Assembly: GCA_002724575.1 (NCBI GenBank)
Contig: PBPC01000065.1
Coordinates: forward strand, 1-64,000
Direction of reading: 5' to 3'
Length of the DNA: 64,000 nt
Source of the DNA: Gemmatimonadota bacterium
GTDB taxonomy: Bacteria; Gemmatimonadota; Gemmatimonadetes; Longimicrobiales; Gaopeijiaceae
Below the pieces are notes generated by a model. It worked only from the letters and a program-made list of their open reading frames with translations. It was not told the DNA's origin and ran no database searches. The position numbers and the translations under genes were made by a program. Positions 54,260-63,444 of this stretch are shown piece after piece (the stretch's first letter is position 1; the number at the start of each line of letters is the position of its first letter).

Positions 54260-54994
54260 ATGAAATCTGAGTCCCTGAACTTTGAACAATTCGAAGCGCT
54301 TACCTTCGATTGCTATGGAACAATCATTGATTGGGAATCTGGTATTCTTGCGGGCGTCCGCATTATTCTTGAAGCCCACGATGCGGATGACCAGGACGAC
54401 AATCGGGTTCTTGAACAATTCGGACTCCTAGAGGCAGTTGCAGAGACCGGAGCTTTCCGTCCCTACCGATCTGTTTTGGAAGAGGTAGCATTTGGCTTTG
54501 GAGAGGTATTCGGATTCGCTACCAGTAGGGAAGAGGCAAGAAACTTTGCGGAATCGGTTTCTTGCTGGCCTCCGTTCTCCGACAGCGTCACAGCTCTTCA
54601 ATTGCTATCATCAAGATACCGCTTGGCTATCGTATCGAATGTTGACGACGACCTCTTCGCTAAGTCAGCTCAAAAGATTGGTGTAGTATTTGAGCAAGTC
54701 GTCACAGCAGAGCAAGTCCGAAGCTATAAACCTAACCTTACTCATTTCCATGAAGTTTTCAGGCGTCTCAACCTTCCTCCAGAGCGAGTTCTGCACGTTG
54801 CTCAAAGCCTGTATCATGATATCGGTCCGGCTGCAGAACTCGGACTCAAGTCTGTTTGGGTAAATAGACGGGCAGGAAAAGACGGCGGAGGTGCGACAAA
54901 GCCGTCCAGCGCGATTCCTGATCTTGAAGTCCCAGACTTGATGGCTTTAGTGAACGTAGTTGGGATCAAAACAGGGTTGCTCACACCAGAGTAG
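54260..54994 (+). CDS. HAD superfamily hydrolase, haloacid-dehalogenase type II-like
   Basis: A 244-residue protein with the HAD core: motif I LTFDCYGTIIDW with the catalytic Asp, motif II LAIVSNVDDD, motif III Lys in RSYKPNLTHFHEV and motif IV with LYHDIGPAAELGL. It is closest to the type II haloacid dehalogenase/phosphatase group with a four-helix cap. The likely reaction is phosphate or halide removal from a small molecule; the substrate is unknown. It starts three bases after the M24 gene stop without a clear ribosome site, so it may be translationally coupled. It lies just before the G+C-rich block. Confidence 0.87.
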   Translation: MKSESLNFEQFEALTFDCYGTIIDWESGILAGVRIILEAHDADDQDDNRVLEQFGLLEAVAETGAFRPYRSVLEEVAFGFGEVFGFATSREEARNFAESVSCWPPFSDSVTALQLLSSRYRLAIVSNVDDDLFAKSAQKIGVVFEQVVTAEQVRSYKPNLTHFHEVFRRLNLPPERVLHVAQSLYHDIGPAAELGLKSVWVNRRAGKDGGGATKPSSAIPDLEVPDLMALVNVVGIKTGLLTPE

Positions 54995-55128
54995 CCGTAA
55001 GGACTATCACTGGGGCTGTGAAGCAGCCGAGAGCCAGCTTCTGGCAGGGCTCGGAGTGCCAGTCTATTCTACTGCCCCCCGAAACGGGGATCTGCAGCGA
55101 TTCACCCTACATTCTTACGGAGGCTGTC

Positions 55129-58104
55129 GTGAGAGCAATCCTCTCCTTACTTGGGATTACCCTCCTGCTGACAGGCGGAGTTGAAGCCCAACAGGCGACC
55201 CGGACCGAGCCAGTGGCTGGTATCCGAGACAACGGCACCGGATTCCATGCGCTAGTGGGCGCTCGGGTTGTGACGGCTCCGGGGCAGGTCCTGGATGGCG
55301 CCACGATAGTAATCCGGAACGGACTCATCAAAGGGGTTGGTGGCAACATGCAGCCCCCGGCGGGCGCACGCGTTTGGGACCTGGACGGTCTAACGGTCTA
55401 TCCGGGGTTTATTGATGCCCATGCGGACCTGGGGATGGACGCAGTTCCTGAAGGTGGCGATGTGGGACCGACCCATTGGAACCCGCAGGTTCGAGCTTGG
55501 TTTAGCACCACAATGAACCTTCAAGATGATACTGATCGGCGAGCGGCACTCCGCTCACAGGGGTTTGGAACCGCCTTGGTCGTGCCCAAGCAGGGTATCT
55601 TTCGAGGTACAGCTTCGGTCGTGAACCTGGGTGATACCGGGGTCCGAGATCGTGTGCTCAGACCCGACCTAGCCCAAGCTGTAGGCTTCCAGCGGTCCTT
55701 TCAATTAGGTGGAGCGTACCCCAACTCGGCCATGGGGACCATCGCTCTCATGAAGCAGACGTTCATGGATGCTGACTGGTATGTGAGGGCTTGGGGTGCC
55801 TACGAGGCCAGTGGTCGTGCATTTCTGCCGCCTGAGACCAGCGAAGCTTTGGCAGCTCTTGAGGACGCGGTACAGGGAGATCAGCCGATCGTGTTCGAGA
55901 CTGGTAGTGAGGAGGAGTACCTTCGGGCGTACAAGCTTGCCGCGGAGTACGGTGTGGATGCCTGGTATCGGGGAAGTGGTCAGGAATATCGGATTCTCGA
56001 TGTGCTCAGGGGACGCAACGATCCGCTCATCATACCTCTGAGTTTTCCTGACGCGCCTAATGTCGATGACCCTGAGTCAGCGTTGAATGCCAGTTTAGCG
56101 GACCTGCGAGATTGGTATCTAGCACCCACGAGCCCATCCCAATTGGCCGGGGCCGGCATCCGCTTTGCCATTACCTCCGACGGGCTTTCGTCACTGAACG
56201 AATTCCTGCCCAATCTTAGGATTGCGGTGGCACGGGGTCTCTCTACTACTGACGCCCTGGCCGCACTGACCACTACTCCGGCAGCTTGGCTGGGACTCGA
56301 TAACACCCACGGCACCATTGAAGAGGGCAAGGTCGCGAACCTCGTTGTAAGTGAAGGAGACCTTTTCACGGAAGAGGCCACCGTCCGAGACGTCTGGGTA
56401 CACGGGCAGGTCTACGGGGTTACTCGCTCACCCCAGATCGATCCGAGAGGTACTTGGCGCATCTCATCTGACGACGAGTGGGGCTTTGAAGCGGCGCTCC
56501 GTCTTGAGGGCCCCCTGAACCGCCTGCGTGGATCCATTGATATCGCAGGCCCTGATGGTGCCAGTATAAATCTGGCCTCGGCAGAGGTCGTGGCCGAGAC
56601 CGGCCGTATCGAGGTGCGCTTTGACGGGGAGGACCTCGGGTATGAGGGAGTTGCACTCCTGGCAGGTTCGGTGCTGGGGGAGGAATTTTACGGATGGACC
56701 TCCCTCCCTAACGGGGCAGATCCGTCTTTCCGAGGGGCTCGCACAGAGGCATATGAGGGAGCCACACGCGGAACTGTGGCTATGAATGTCCCCGAGATAG
56801 ACCTGCCGTTTATCCGACCCATGATGGAGTTCGGGCGGAGTTCGATTCCTGAGCAGCCAGCTGCTGTGGTGGTGCGTAATGCCACCGTCTGGAGCCAGGG
56901 TCCACTGGGACAGATGGAAAACGCTGATCTCTTGGTCCAGGCAGGGAAGGTGGTGGCAGTGGGTCCTGATCTCGACGCCCCTGGGGGCGCGATGGAAATC
57001 GACGCTACCGGAAAGCATGTGACGCCTGGGCTAATCGACCCCCATATCCATGCCGGCGTCAGCGCAGTCAACGAAAGCGGTTTTGCCATCGTTCCTGAGG
57101 TGCGTATGGGTGATGTGGTGACACACAACAACATCTGGATGTATCGCCAGTTAGCCGGTGGCCTCACAACTGCTCATATCAAGCATGGCTCCGCGAATCC
57201 GATCGGAGGAGAAAATGTCTTTGTGAAGCTCCGGTGGGGTTCTTTACCGGATGACCTCAAGCTAGAGGGCGCCCCCCGGACGGTGAAGTTTGCGTTGGGG
57301 GAGAACCCTAAGCGGCGTCAGGGTCGTTATCCGGACACCCGAATGGGAACGCAGGAGATCATCCGCGACCACTTTCTTGCTGCTCGTGACTACGAGCGGG
57401 AGTGGCAACGCTGGGAGGCCAGCGGGGAGGGGATACCCCCACGCCGCGACCTGCGAATGGAGTCAATCCTCGATATCCTAAACCAGGAACTGCTTATCTC
57501 GTCGCACGGTTACCGTGCTGACGAATTTTTGGCTCTAGTCCGTCTGGCCGAAGAGTTTGGCTTTCGGGTTCAGACCTTACAGCACGGGATTGAGGCCTAC
57601 AAGATTGCTCCTGAACTGGCTGCCTCTGGTGTGGCAGCAGTCGTATGGAGTGACTGGGGCGGGTTTAAAATGGAGGCGTACGATGCTTCCGTGTACAATG
57701 CCCGTATCCTGATTGAAGCAGGTGTAGTGACGTCACTCCACTCCGACAATAATGAAATCGCCAGCCGCATGAATTGGGAGGCGGGGAAACTGCTGCGCAC
57801 CGGTCTCACGCAGGAGCAGGCGCTTTCAACGGTGACCAATCAGGCTGCGAAGGCTGTAGCTATCGATGCCCGCGTGGGCTCACTCGAGGCAGAGAAGGAT
57901 GCTGATTTTGTTATCTGGAGTGGTAACCCCCTATCTCAGTTCACAAGGGCTGAGCAGACCTGGGTAGACGGCCGACGGTACTTCTCTCTCGAGGAGGATG
58001 CTGCTATACGGCAGCAGATAGATCGCGAGCGCACTCAGCTCATACAAGCCATTCTTTCTATCGCGGGGAACGGAAACATGCGCGACCAGCGCGGGAGTAA
58101 CTGA
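55129..58104 (+). CDS. exported tandem amidohydrolase, first domain degenerate
   Basis: Start at GTG 55129, preceded by CGGAGG, giving a 991-residue protein with a signal peptide (MRAILSLLGITLLLTGG to EAQQ). There are two amidohydrolase domains. The first opens PGFIDAHADLG (His-x-Asp instead of the usual His-x-His) and ends with HGTIEEGKVANLVV. The second, from about residue 620, has LIDPHIHAG (full HxH), a later SSHGYR, LQHGIEAY and SLHSDN, so it keeps the metal-binding histidines and Asp. The second half probably carries activity; the first may be structural. The substrate is unknown, and peptide-like amide cleavage is typical of such exported members. The coding region is markedly more G+C-rich than its neighbours. 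Confidence 0.88.
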   Translation: MRAILSLLGITLLLTGGVEAQQATRTEPVAGIRDNGTGFHALVGARVVTAPGQVLDGATIVIRNGLIKGVGGNMQPPAGARVWDLDGLTVYPGFIDAHADLGMDAVPEGGDVGPTHWNPQVRAWFSTTMNLQDDTDRRAALRSQGFGTALVVPKQGIFRGTASVVNLGDTGVRDRVLRPDLAQAVGFQRSFQLGGAYPNSAMGTIALMKQTFMDADWYVRAWGAYEASGRAFLPPETSEALAALEDAVQGDQPIVFETGSEEEYLRAYKLAAEYGVDAWYRGSGQEYRILDVLRGRNDPLIIPLSFPDAPNVDDPESALNASLADLRDWYLAPTSPSQLAGAGIRFAITSDGLSSLNEFLPNLRIAVARGLSTTDALAALTTTPAAWLGLDNTHGTIEEGKVANLVVSEGDLFTEEATVRDVWVHGQVYGVTRSPQIDPRGTWRISSDDEWGFEAALRLEGPLNRLRGSIDIAGPDGASINLASAEVVAETGRIEVRFDGEDLGYEGVALLAGSVLGEEFYGWTSLPNGADPSFRGARTEAYEGATRGTVAMNVPEIDLPFIRPMMEFGRSSIPEQPAAVVVRNATVWSQGPLGQMENADLLVQAGKVVAVGPDLDAPGGAMEIDATGKHVTPGLIDPHIHAGVSAVNESGFAIVPEVRMGDVVTHNNIWMYRQLAGGLTTAHIKHGSANPIGGENVFVKLRWGSLPDDLKLEGAPRTVKFALGENPKRRQGRYPDTRMGTQEIIRDHFLAARDYEREWQRWEASGEGIPPRRDLRMESILDILNQELLISSHGYRADEFLALVRLAEEFGFRVQTLQHGIEAYKIAPELAASGVAAVVWSDWGGFKMEAYDASVYNARILIEAGVVTSLHSDNNEIASRMNWEAGKLLRTGLTQEQALSTVTNQAAKAVAIDARVGSLEAEKDADFVIWSGNPLSQFTRAEQTWVDGRRYFSLEEDAAIRQQIDRERTQLIQAILSIAGNGNMRDQRGSN

Positions 58105-58106
58105 TC

Positions 58107-59525
58107 ATGACCACGACGATAAAGAAGCGAGGAGCCAAGATGGGCTATCTTTCTAGGACTGCTGGTCTGGCCACAGTAACCCTTATTCTAGCAATGGTAG
58201 CTGTGGTGACAGCGGTTGGCCCTCTGCTATCACCAATAGCGGTGAAGGCGCAGGTTCGGATGACTGTTCCGCCTCAATCGGAAGCAGTTGCGTTAATAGG
58301 GGCCACCATCCACACCGTGACAAACGGCGTGATTGAAAACGGTACGATCTTGTTTGAGAATGGGGTAATCAGGGACATTGGCACAGACGTAGAGATTCCT
58401 ATGGGGACTCGAGTTGTAGACGTCTCTGGCAAGTACATCTACCCGGGCCTCATTGACGCATACAGCACGGTGGGGATCAGTGAGATCGGCTCTGTGGATG
58501 TCTCGAGTGACGTCAATGAACTGGGCGACTTTAACCCCAACGTACGAGCTGATGTGGCGGTCAATGCGGAGAGCCGCCATATCGGTACCACACGCTCCGC
58601 TGGCGTACTTGTGACCCTTACAACACCGGGGGGTGGCCTCATCTCGGGTATGTCGTCAGCAATGAGCCTCGAGGGTTGGGATTGGGAGGAGATGTCAATT
58701 GAGTCGGCAGCTGCATTAAACGTGAATTGGCCCAACCCCAATTCGAGGGGTGGTAGGGGCGGTAGGGGCGGTCGAGGCCGAGGCTTCGGGCCTGGACCAC
58801 AGGAGTCCCCCCCCACTTACGCTGAGCAAGTCCAGCAGCTCAAGGACTTTTTTGCTGAGGCTCGGGCATATCGTGATGCTACCAACGCGGGTGCAGAAGT
58901 GCGGTCCGATTCTCGTTATGCTGCGATGATTCCAGCGCTTGATGGGGATATTCCGGTAGTTGTCTCGGCGGACGGCGCCGCTCAGATAAACGATGCGATC
59001 ACTTGGGCCCAGGAAGAGGGAGTGCGGCTAGTAATCCGCGGAGGGGGCGACGCTATTCATGTCGCTGATCGGTTAGCGGCGAACAATATCCCTGTGATCC
59101 TTACCTCGACTATGGCTGCACCTGGTCGGGCTTATGAAGGGTACGACGGAGCCTACACCATGCCCGCCCGTCTTCATGCAGCAGGAGTAAGGTTCGCCAT
59201 TTCAGGTGGCTCGGGAGCTCTTTACACGAACCGACTACCCTGGGAGGCAGGTGTGGCTGTTGCCTTTGGGCTTCCGGAAGAAGAAGCCCTGAAAGCCGTG
59301 ACGATCAACGCTGCGGAGTTCATGGGGATCGGTGATCAGGTGGGTTCTCTGGAGCCAGGAAAGCAGGCGACATTCCTTATCACCACCGGAACCCCACTGG
59401 ACATGACTAGTGATATAGAGCAGTCCTACATCCAGGGTCGTGAGATCGACATGAATGACATTCAAAAGCATTTCTTCGAGAAGTACATGGAGAAGGTGAG
59501 GCAAAACAGGCGGGTGGTGAGCTAG
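58107..59525 (+). CDS. exported amidohydrolase-like protein lacking the HxH motif
   Basis: A 472-residue protein starting at ATG 58107, two bases after the previous gene. A signal-like hydrophobic N-terminus ends near AVKAQVR. The amidohydrolase core starts GKYIYPGLIDAYSTVG, where the metal-binding HxH of the family is replaced by YST, and the later AGGSGALYTNR-type region also lacks the usual His. The end (GSLEPGKQATFLITTG) is the normal metal-free wall of the fold. It could be a non-catalytic partner of the upstream protein. A linker at residues 213-227 is an Arg-Gly-Gly run. The block resembles the G+C of its upstream neighbour. Confidence 0.82.
   Translation: MTTTIKKRGAKMGYLSRTAGLATVTLILAMVAVVTAVGPLLSPIAVKAQVRMTVPPQSEAVALIGATIHTVTNGVIENGTILFENGVIRDIGTDVEIPMGTRVVDVSGKYIYPGLIDAYSTVGISEIGSVDVSSDVNELGDFNPNVRADVAVNAESRHIGTTRSAGVLVTLTTPGGGLISGMSSAMSLEGWDWEEMSIESAAALNVNWPNPNSRGGRGGRGGRGRGFGPGPQESPPTYAEQVQQLKDFFAEARAYRDATNAGAEVRSDSRYAAMIPALDGDIPVVVSADGAAQINDAITWAQEEGVRLVIRGGGDAIHVADRLAANNIPVILTSTMAAPGRAYEGYDGAYTMPARLHAAGVRFAISGGSGALYTNRLPWEAGVAVAFGLPEEEALKAVTINAAEFMGIGDQVGSLEPGKQATFLITTGTPLDMTSDIEQSYIQGREIDMNDIQKHFFEKYMEKVRQNRRVVS
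58752..58784 (+). repeat. short tandem repeat encoding an Arg-Gly-Gly linker
   Basis: GGTAGGGGC occurs at 58752-58760 and 58761-58769, followed by the variant GGTCGAGGC at 58770-58778 and CGAGGC. In frame this encodes a Gly-Arg-Gly run between two halves of the amidohydrolase fold. Repeats like this expand or contract by slippage, and similar RGG linkers appear in many Gemmatimonadota-like exported proteins (from memory). Confidence 0.7.
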
Positions 59526-59568
59526 AAGGCGCTGAACAGCCCTCTCTTACTTTGCTGCCTGAGTCCTA

Positions 59569-59602
59569 ACGGGCTCCTAGCCCTCAAGGGTTAGGGGCCC
59601 GT
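59569..59602. terminator. likely bidirectional hairpin between convergent genes
   Basis: ACGGGCTCCTAGCCC (59569-59583) pairs with GGGTTAGGGGCCCGT (59588-59602) through a four-base loop, with two G-T type pairs. It sits 44 bases after the amidohydrolase stop and about 90 bases after the NfuA stop on the opposite strand. The stem is strong, but no T run follows in either direction, so termination efficiency is uncertain. Confidence 0.55.
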
Positions 59603-59692
59603 GTGTATACAAGCGTACAACTTAGGAACAATGAAATACCGTCCTTGACGTGGCTAGTCAGATTTGTCTACAACCAGCTACTCAAAACTGAA

Positions 59693-60280
59693 CTAGAGAT
59701 AGGGGTTTTCCCCTGATGAGTGATCGGTAATATCATGGACGCCTGTGAGCTCTGGGATAGCTTCTCGCAGCATGCGTTCCACACCCTGCCGGAGAGTCGC
59801 AGTGGAAAGCGCACAACCTTGGCAACCACCACTCATCTCAACATAGATGTCTGTCTCTTCAACGTTCACCAGAGAGATCATCCCCCCATGTGCTGCGATT
59901 GCGGGGTTCACCTGAACCTCAAGGACTTCACGAACTCGCTCCGCAATCTCACCCTGTGGTGGATCTTGAGATTTCTTGGGTTCATCCGGCTCTAGGGTGC
60001 GAACTTCAAAACCGCTCTCGTTAATACGCTGCACGTAGTCGACGGTCGCACCGTCGAGTTGGTTCACTAGAGATTGCTCAACCAAGATTGAGAATCCGCC
60101 TACATCTTCCTCTTGGTCATCCGGTGAACGCTCATTAGCTCCAACCAGCGTAAGGTCAAAGTGTGGCTTCAAGCCGCCACCGACATCTCGCATAGCGATT
60201 CGCAATGCTTCTAATTCCCCCCCACTCTCATCAAGCAGTGAGAGGACAACCTCTCGAGCACGGTCTGTAAAAGTGATCAT
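59693..60280 (-). CDS. nfuA: Fe-S cluster carrier NfuA
   Basis: A 195-residue protein with two domains: an N-terminal degenerate A-type (IscA-like) fold (residues about 1-100, without the A-type cysteines) and a C-terminal NifU domain whose GGCQGCALSTATLRQGVE segment holds the CxxC that binds a bridging [4Fe-4S] cluster. This is the arrangement and length of E. coli NfuA (191 residues). NfuA delivers [4Fe-4S] clusters to target enzymes, which fits a window rich in FeS proteins. The promoter just upstream suggests a leaderless transcript. Confidence 0.93.
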   Translation of the reverse strand: MITFTDRAREVVLSLLDESGGELEALRIAMRDVGGGLKPHFDLTLVGANERSPDDQEEDVGGFSILVEQSLVNQLDGATVDYVQRINESGFEVRTLEPDEPKKSQDPPQGEIAERVREVLEVQVNPAIAAHGGMISLVNVEETDIYVEMSGGCQGCALSTATLRQGVERMLREAIPELTGVHDITDHSSGENPYL

Positions 60281-60286
60281 ACCCCA

Positions 60287-60315
60287 ATTTTAATCACTTA
60301 TAATTCTGGTTGCAA
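60287..60315 (-). promoter_or_regulatory. candidate sigma-70 promoter placed for a leaderless nfuA transcript
   Basis: On the minus strand, TTGCAA (60315-60310) and TAAAAT (60292-60287) are separated by exactly 17 bases, matching four and five of six consensus positions. Only six bases separate the -10 from the ATG at 60280, so transcription would start at or next to the first codon. No Shine-Dalgarno is seen. Confidence 0.55.
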
Positions 60316-60436
60316 TTAATGCTTGATTAGAGATATCTGGATTTGCTACACGGATGACGTTGATCAGGCTAGGTGCCTCCGGTACCTTTTCCGACCGACC
60401 CACTCCTGTCATAAGTCCTTGAAAATAAAGGGATTA

Positions 60437-61753
60437 ATGGTGACTGCGGACCTGATGGAGAAGCTTGTATCACTTGCCAAGCGGCGAGGGTATGTCTTCC
60501 AATCATCCGAGATCTATGGTGGGACAGGATCAGTCTGGGACTATGGATCTCTAGGAGTTGAACTCAAGCGCAACGTCAAGGAGTTGTGGTGGTCCTCGAT
60601 GGTACATCAGCGTGAAGACGTCGAGGGTGTGGATGCGTCGATCCTAATGCATCCCCGCGTCTGGGAAGCTTCTGGTCACGTAGAAAGTTTCACTGACCCG
60701 CTAGTTGAGTGTACTAACTGTCATCGTCGCTTTCGGACGGACTTGCCTAAGGTAAAGGATGGGCAATGTCCAGTATGTGGCACAAAAGAGGCTTTTACTG
60801 AACCTCGGCTCTTCAACCTGATGTTTAAGACATTCATGGGACCAGTTGAAGATTCGTCCGCGACTGTGTATTTACGACCTGAGACAGCTCAGGGGATTTT
60901 TGTCAATTTCTTGAACGTTCAGGGTACGACAAGACAGAAAGTCCCCTTCGGGATCGCCCAGATCGGGAAGGCCTTTCGGAACGAGATTACGCCTGGGAAC
61001 TTCATTTTCCGCACGCGTGAGTTTGAACAGGCTGAAATGCAGTTTTTTGTGAAGCCTGGAGATGATGAGGTTGTTTTTGAAGAATGGAAGGACCTTCGTA
61101 TGCAATGGCACCTCGGGCTCGGGATTCGTCCAGAGAAGTTGAGGTTTCACGAGCACGGGGCAGATGAACTAGCACATTATTGTAAGAAAGCGTTTGATAT
61201 AGAGTACGAATTTCCCTTTGGGTGGAAGGAATTCGAAGGCATCCACAACCGCACAGATTACGATCTCGCTCGCCATCAGGAGTACTCTGGAAAACGTCTT
61301 GAATACATCGATCCGACTTCGAATGAACGCTATATCCCTTACGTAGTAGAGACATCAATGGGGGTAGACCGCACAGTGCTTGTTCTATTGGCGGATGCGT
61401 ACCGGGAGGAAGAAGTCGAGGGCGAAAAAAGGGTTTTACTGTCACTACAGCCACAGTTAGCACCTCTTAAAGCTGCGGTATTCCCTCTGGTGAAAAAGGA
61501 CGGGATGCCGGAGATCGCGATGAAGCTGATGGGTGATCTGCGGTCGTCAGGAATCCCATCATTCTATGATCAATCGGGTGCGATCGGTCGACGATATCGT
61601 CGCCAGGATGAGATTGGAACGCCATGGTGCATCACAGTCGACGGACAAAGCACAGAGGATGGCACGGTGACAGTCCGAGATCGGGATAGCCTAGGACAGG
61701 AACGAGTAGGGGTAGATAAGGTTGTAACCTGGATCACCAACCAGCTTTCTTGA
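60437..61753 (+). CDS. glyQS: glycyl-tRNA synthetase, alpha2 single-chain type
   Basis: The start is ATG 60437 (AAAGGGATTA upstream); the frame extends further back to 60323 but that part carries no conserved sequence. The 438-residue protein is the single-chain class II enzyme of the alpha2 type, which charges tRNA-Gly. It opens GYVFQSSEIYGG and has a class II motif 2 block FRNEITPGNFIFRTREFEQAEMQFF (about 187-211), and the motif 3 region TSMGVDRTVL. A zinc-like CTNCHRRF/CPVCGT cysteine set (about 94-118) is present. The anticodon-binding domain follows. Intergenic bases 60316-60436 hold no riboswitch I can recognise. Confidence 0.93.
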   Translation: MVTADLMEKLVSLAKRRGYVFQSSEIYGGTGSVWDYGSLGVELKRNVKELWWSSMVHQREDVEGVDASILMHPRVWEASGHVESFTDPLVECTNCHRRFRTDLPKVKDGQCPVCGTKEAFTEPRLFNLMFKTFMGPVEDSSATVYLRPETAQGIFVNFLNVQGTTRQKVPFGIAQIGKAFRNEITPGNFIFRTREFEQAEMQFFVKPGDDEVVFEEWKDLRMQWHLGLGIRPEKLRFHEHGADELAHYCKKAFDIEYEFPFGWKEFEGIHNRTDYDLARHQEYSGKRLEYIDPTSNERYIPYVVETSMGVDRTVLVLLADAYREEEVEGEKRVLLSLQPQLAPLKAAVFPLVKKDGMPEIAMKLMGDLRSSGIPSFYDQSGAIGRRYRRQDEIGTPWCITVDGQSTEDGTVTVRDRDSLGQERVGVDKVVTWITNQLS

Positions 61754-61870
61754 CTGATCCCCTCAAGCGGAACGAGTTCCGGTTAGATAATAGTTAAGTA
61801 CCCAAGGGGTCGCCTCGACCCTATACTCACTTGCGGTCAAGTAGCTTAGCCATGCGACCGCGCTTTGTTC

Positions 61871-61879
61871 TGCTAAGAT
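61871..61879 (+). promoter_or_regulatory. candidate extended -10 promoter with near-leaderless spacing for the NSS gene
   Basis: TGC followed by TAAGAT (61874-61879, five of six consensus) forms an extended -10. The ATG at 61886 comes six bases later. CGGAG directly abuts the ATG, which is too close for normal ribosome binding. The spacing matches that at nfuA. Confidence 0.45.
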
Positions 61880-61885
61880 CCGGAG

Positions 61886-63376
61886 ATGTCTGTGGCGTCG
61901 AAATCTGAAGTCTTCAGTTCCCGTTGGGGCATGCTGCTTGCTATGCTCGGCATGGCTGTTGGCACTGGAAATATTTGGCGTTTTCCCCGGATTGCAGCAA
62001 GCAATGGTGGAGGATCTTTCCTTGTGGCCTGGGTGGTTTTTCTCCTCGCTTGGTCGGTGCCGCTCCTGATCCTCGAGTTTGGTATGGGGAAGGGAACTCG
62101 CAGTGGTTCGATCGGGGCCTTCGTTAAGACACTCGGACCAAAATTTGCTTGGATGGGCGCATGGATCGCCTTTGTAGCGACGGCGATCATGTTCTACTAC
62201 AGCGTGGTAATGGGGTGGACGATTCGTTTTTTTGTCGGAACCCTGACGGGTGAAGTTCCGGGGGCAACACCGAGTGCGTTTTGGGACTCTTTTCATTCTA
62301 CAAGCGGGGCTCTCATTACCCATGTAGTCGCCATGGCACTGGGGCTCTTCGTAGTCTCAAGGGGAGTGAAGGGGATTGAAGCTGCTGCAAAATTTCTAAT
62401 CCCTAGCCTCATCATTCTTGTTATGGTACTCGCAGTTCGGGCTGTCACGCTGCCGGGTGCCAGCGCAGGCCTTGAGTTTCTGTTCACGCCTGACTGGGCT
62501 GCATTAGGAAATTACGAGATCTGGATCGAGGCCCTCACGCAAAATGCTTGGGATACCGGAGCGGGTTGGGGCTTGGTACTCACCTACGCCCTGTATATGA
62601 GAGCGGATGAGGACACTGCACTGAACGCATTCGTGATTGGTTTTGGGAATAACTCGATGTCTCTTCTGGCCGGCATCATGGTTTTATGTACGGTGTTCTC
62701 GGTTATGCCAGAAGCTGCCAGTGAAATCGTGGGAGCAGGTAATGAGGGACTAACCTTCATATGGGTTCCTCAACTATTCCAACAGATCCCGGGTGGGCGG
62801 TTATTCCAAGGGCTCTTCTTCCTGGCTCTTGTATTTGCGGCCTGGACCAGTTTGGTCGCGATGATTGAGCTTGCGAGCAGGATTCTCATAGATCTTGGGA
62901 TGGCGCGGAGTCGAGCGATTATGGTTGTCGGTCTAGCGGGAATTCTCTTTGGAATCCCAAGTGCCTTGAAGTTGGGGATCTTCCAGAACCAAGATTGGGT
63001 TTGGGGTGTGGGTCTAATGGTTTCTGGTTTCTTCTTCGCTTTTGCCGTGCTCCGTTATGGGGTTACAAAGTGGAGAGAGAAATTCATTAACCAGGAAGGT
63101 TCGGATATCCGTATTGGTGCGTGGTGGGACTGGGCAATGCGACTTGTTGCAGTCGAAGCGATTGTTCTTGCCCTCTGGTGGCTGTGGGAAGCTCGTTCGG
63201 ACGATGTTGCTGCAACGTGGACACTGTTTAGTCCCTATAATATTGGTACAGTGCTGATCCAGTTTGTGATCGTTGTGGTCATACTCCGGTTAGCAAACAA
63301 CTGGTTAGCTAAGACCGTCCAAGCCAGATGGCATGACGATGCCGCCATGCTTGAGTTAAGTACAAGAGAGAGGTAG
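61886..63376 (+). CDS. sodium-dependent transporter, NSS (SNF) family
   Basis: A 496-residue membrane protein with about twelve spans. The first span GMLLAMLGMAVGTGNIWRFPRIA and the following GGGSFLVAWVVFLLAWSVPLLILEFGMGKGTRSG match the NSS family Na+-binding region, and a GAGWGLVLTYALYM block holds the span-6 unwound site. NSS members import amino acids or similar solutes with Na+. It is preceded by its own promoter-like element and stands alone between glyQS and the next gene. The substrate is not determined by sequence. Confidence 0.9.
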   Translation: MSVASKSEVFSSRWGMLLAMLGMAVGTGNIWRFPRIAASNGGGSFLVAWVVFLLAWSVPLLILEFGMGKGTRSGSIGAFVKTLGPKFAWMGAWIAFVATAIMFYYSVVMGWTIRFFVGTLTGEVPGATPSAFWDSFHSTSGALITHVVAMALGLFVVSRGVKGIEAAAKFLIPSLIILVMVLAVRAVTLPGASAGLEFLFTPDWAALGNYEIWIEALTQNAWDTGAGWGLVLTYALYMRADEDTALNAFVIGFGNNSMSLLAGIMVLCTVFSVMPEAASEIVGAGNEGLTFIWVPQLFQQIPGGRLFQGLFFLALVFAAWTSLVAMIELASRILIDLGMARSRAIMVVGLAGILFGIPSALKLGIFQNQDWVWGVGLMVSGFFFAFAVLRYGVTKWREKFINQEGSDIRIGAWWDWAMRLVAVEAIVLALWWLWEARSDDVAATWTLFSPYNIGTVLIQFVIVVVILRLANNWLAKTVQARWHDDAAMLELSTRER

Positions 63377-63444
63377 GTGGGTAGCAGATAAGTATTGGTT
63401 GTCAATTTCTTGGTAGGGCCTATGCCGTCTCTAACTTTCCTCCT

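Noticed and set aside
60316-60436. Riboswitch or T-box before the glycyl-tRNA synthetase gene
   Set aside because: No glycine riboswitch core, T-box sequence or long paired structure is visible; only a plain leader remains.
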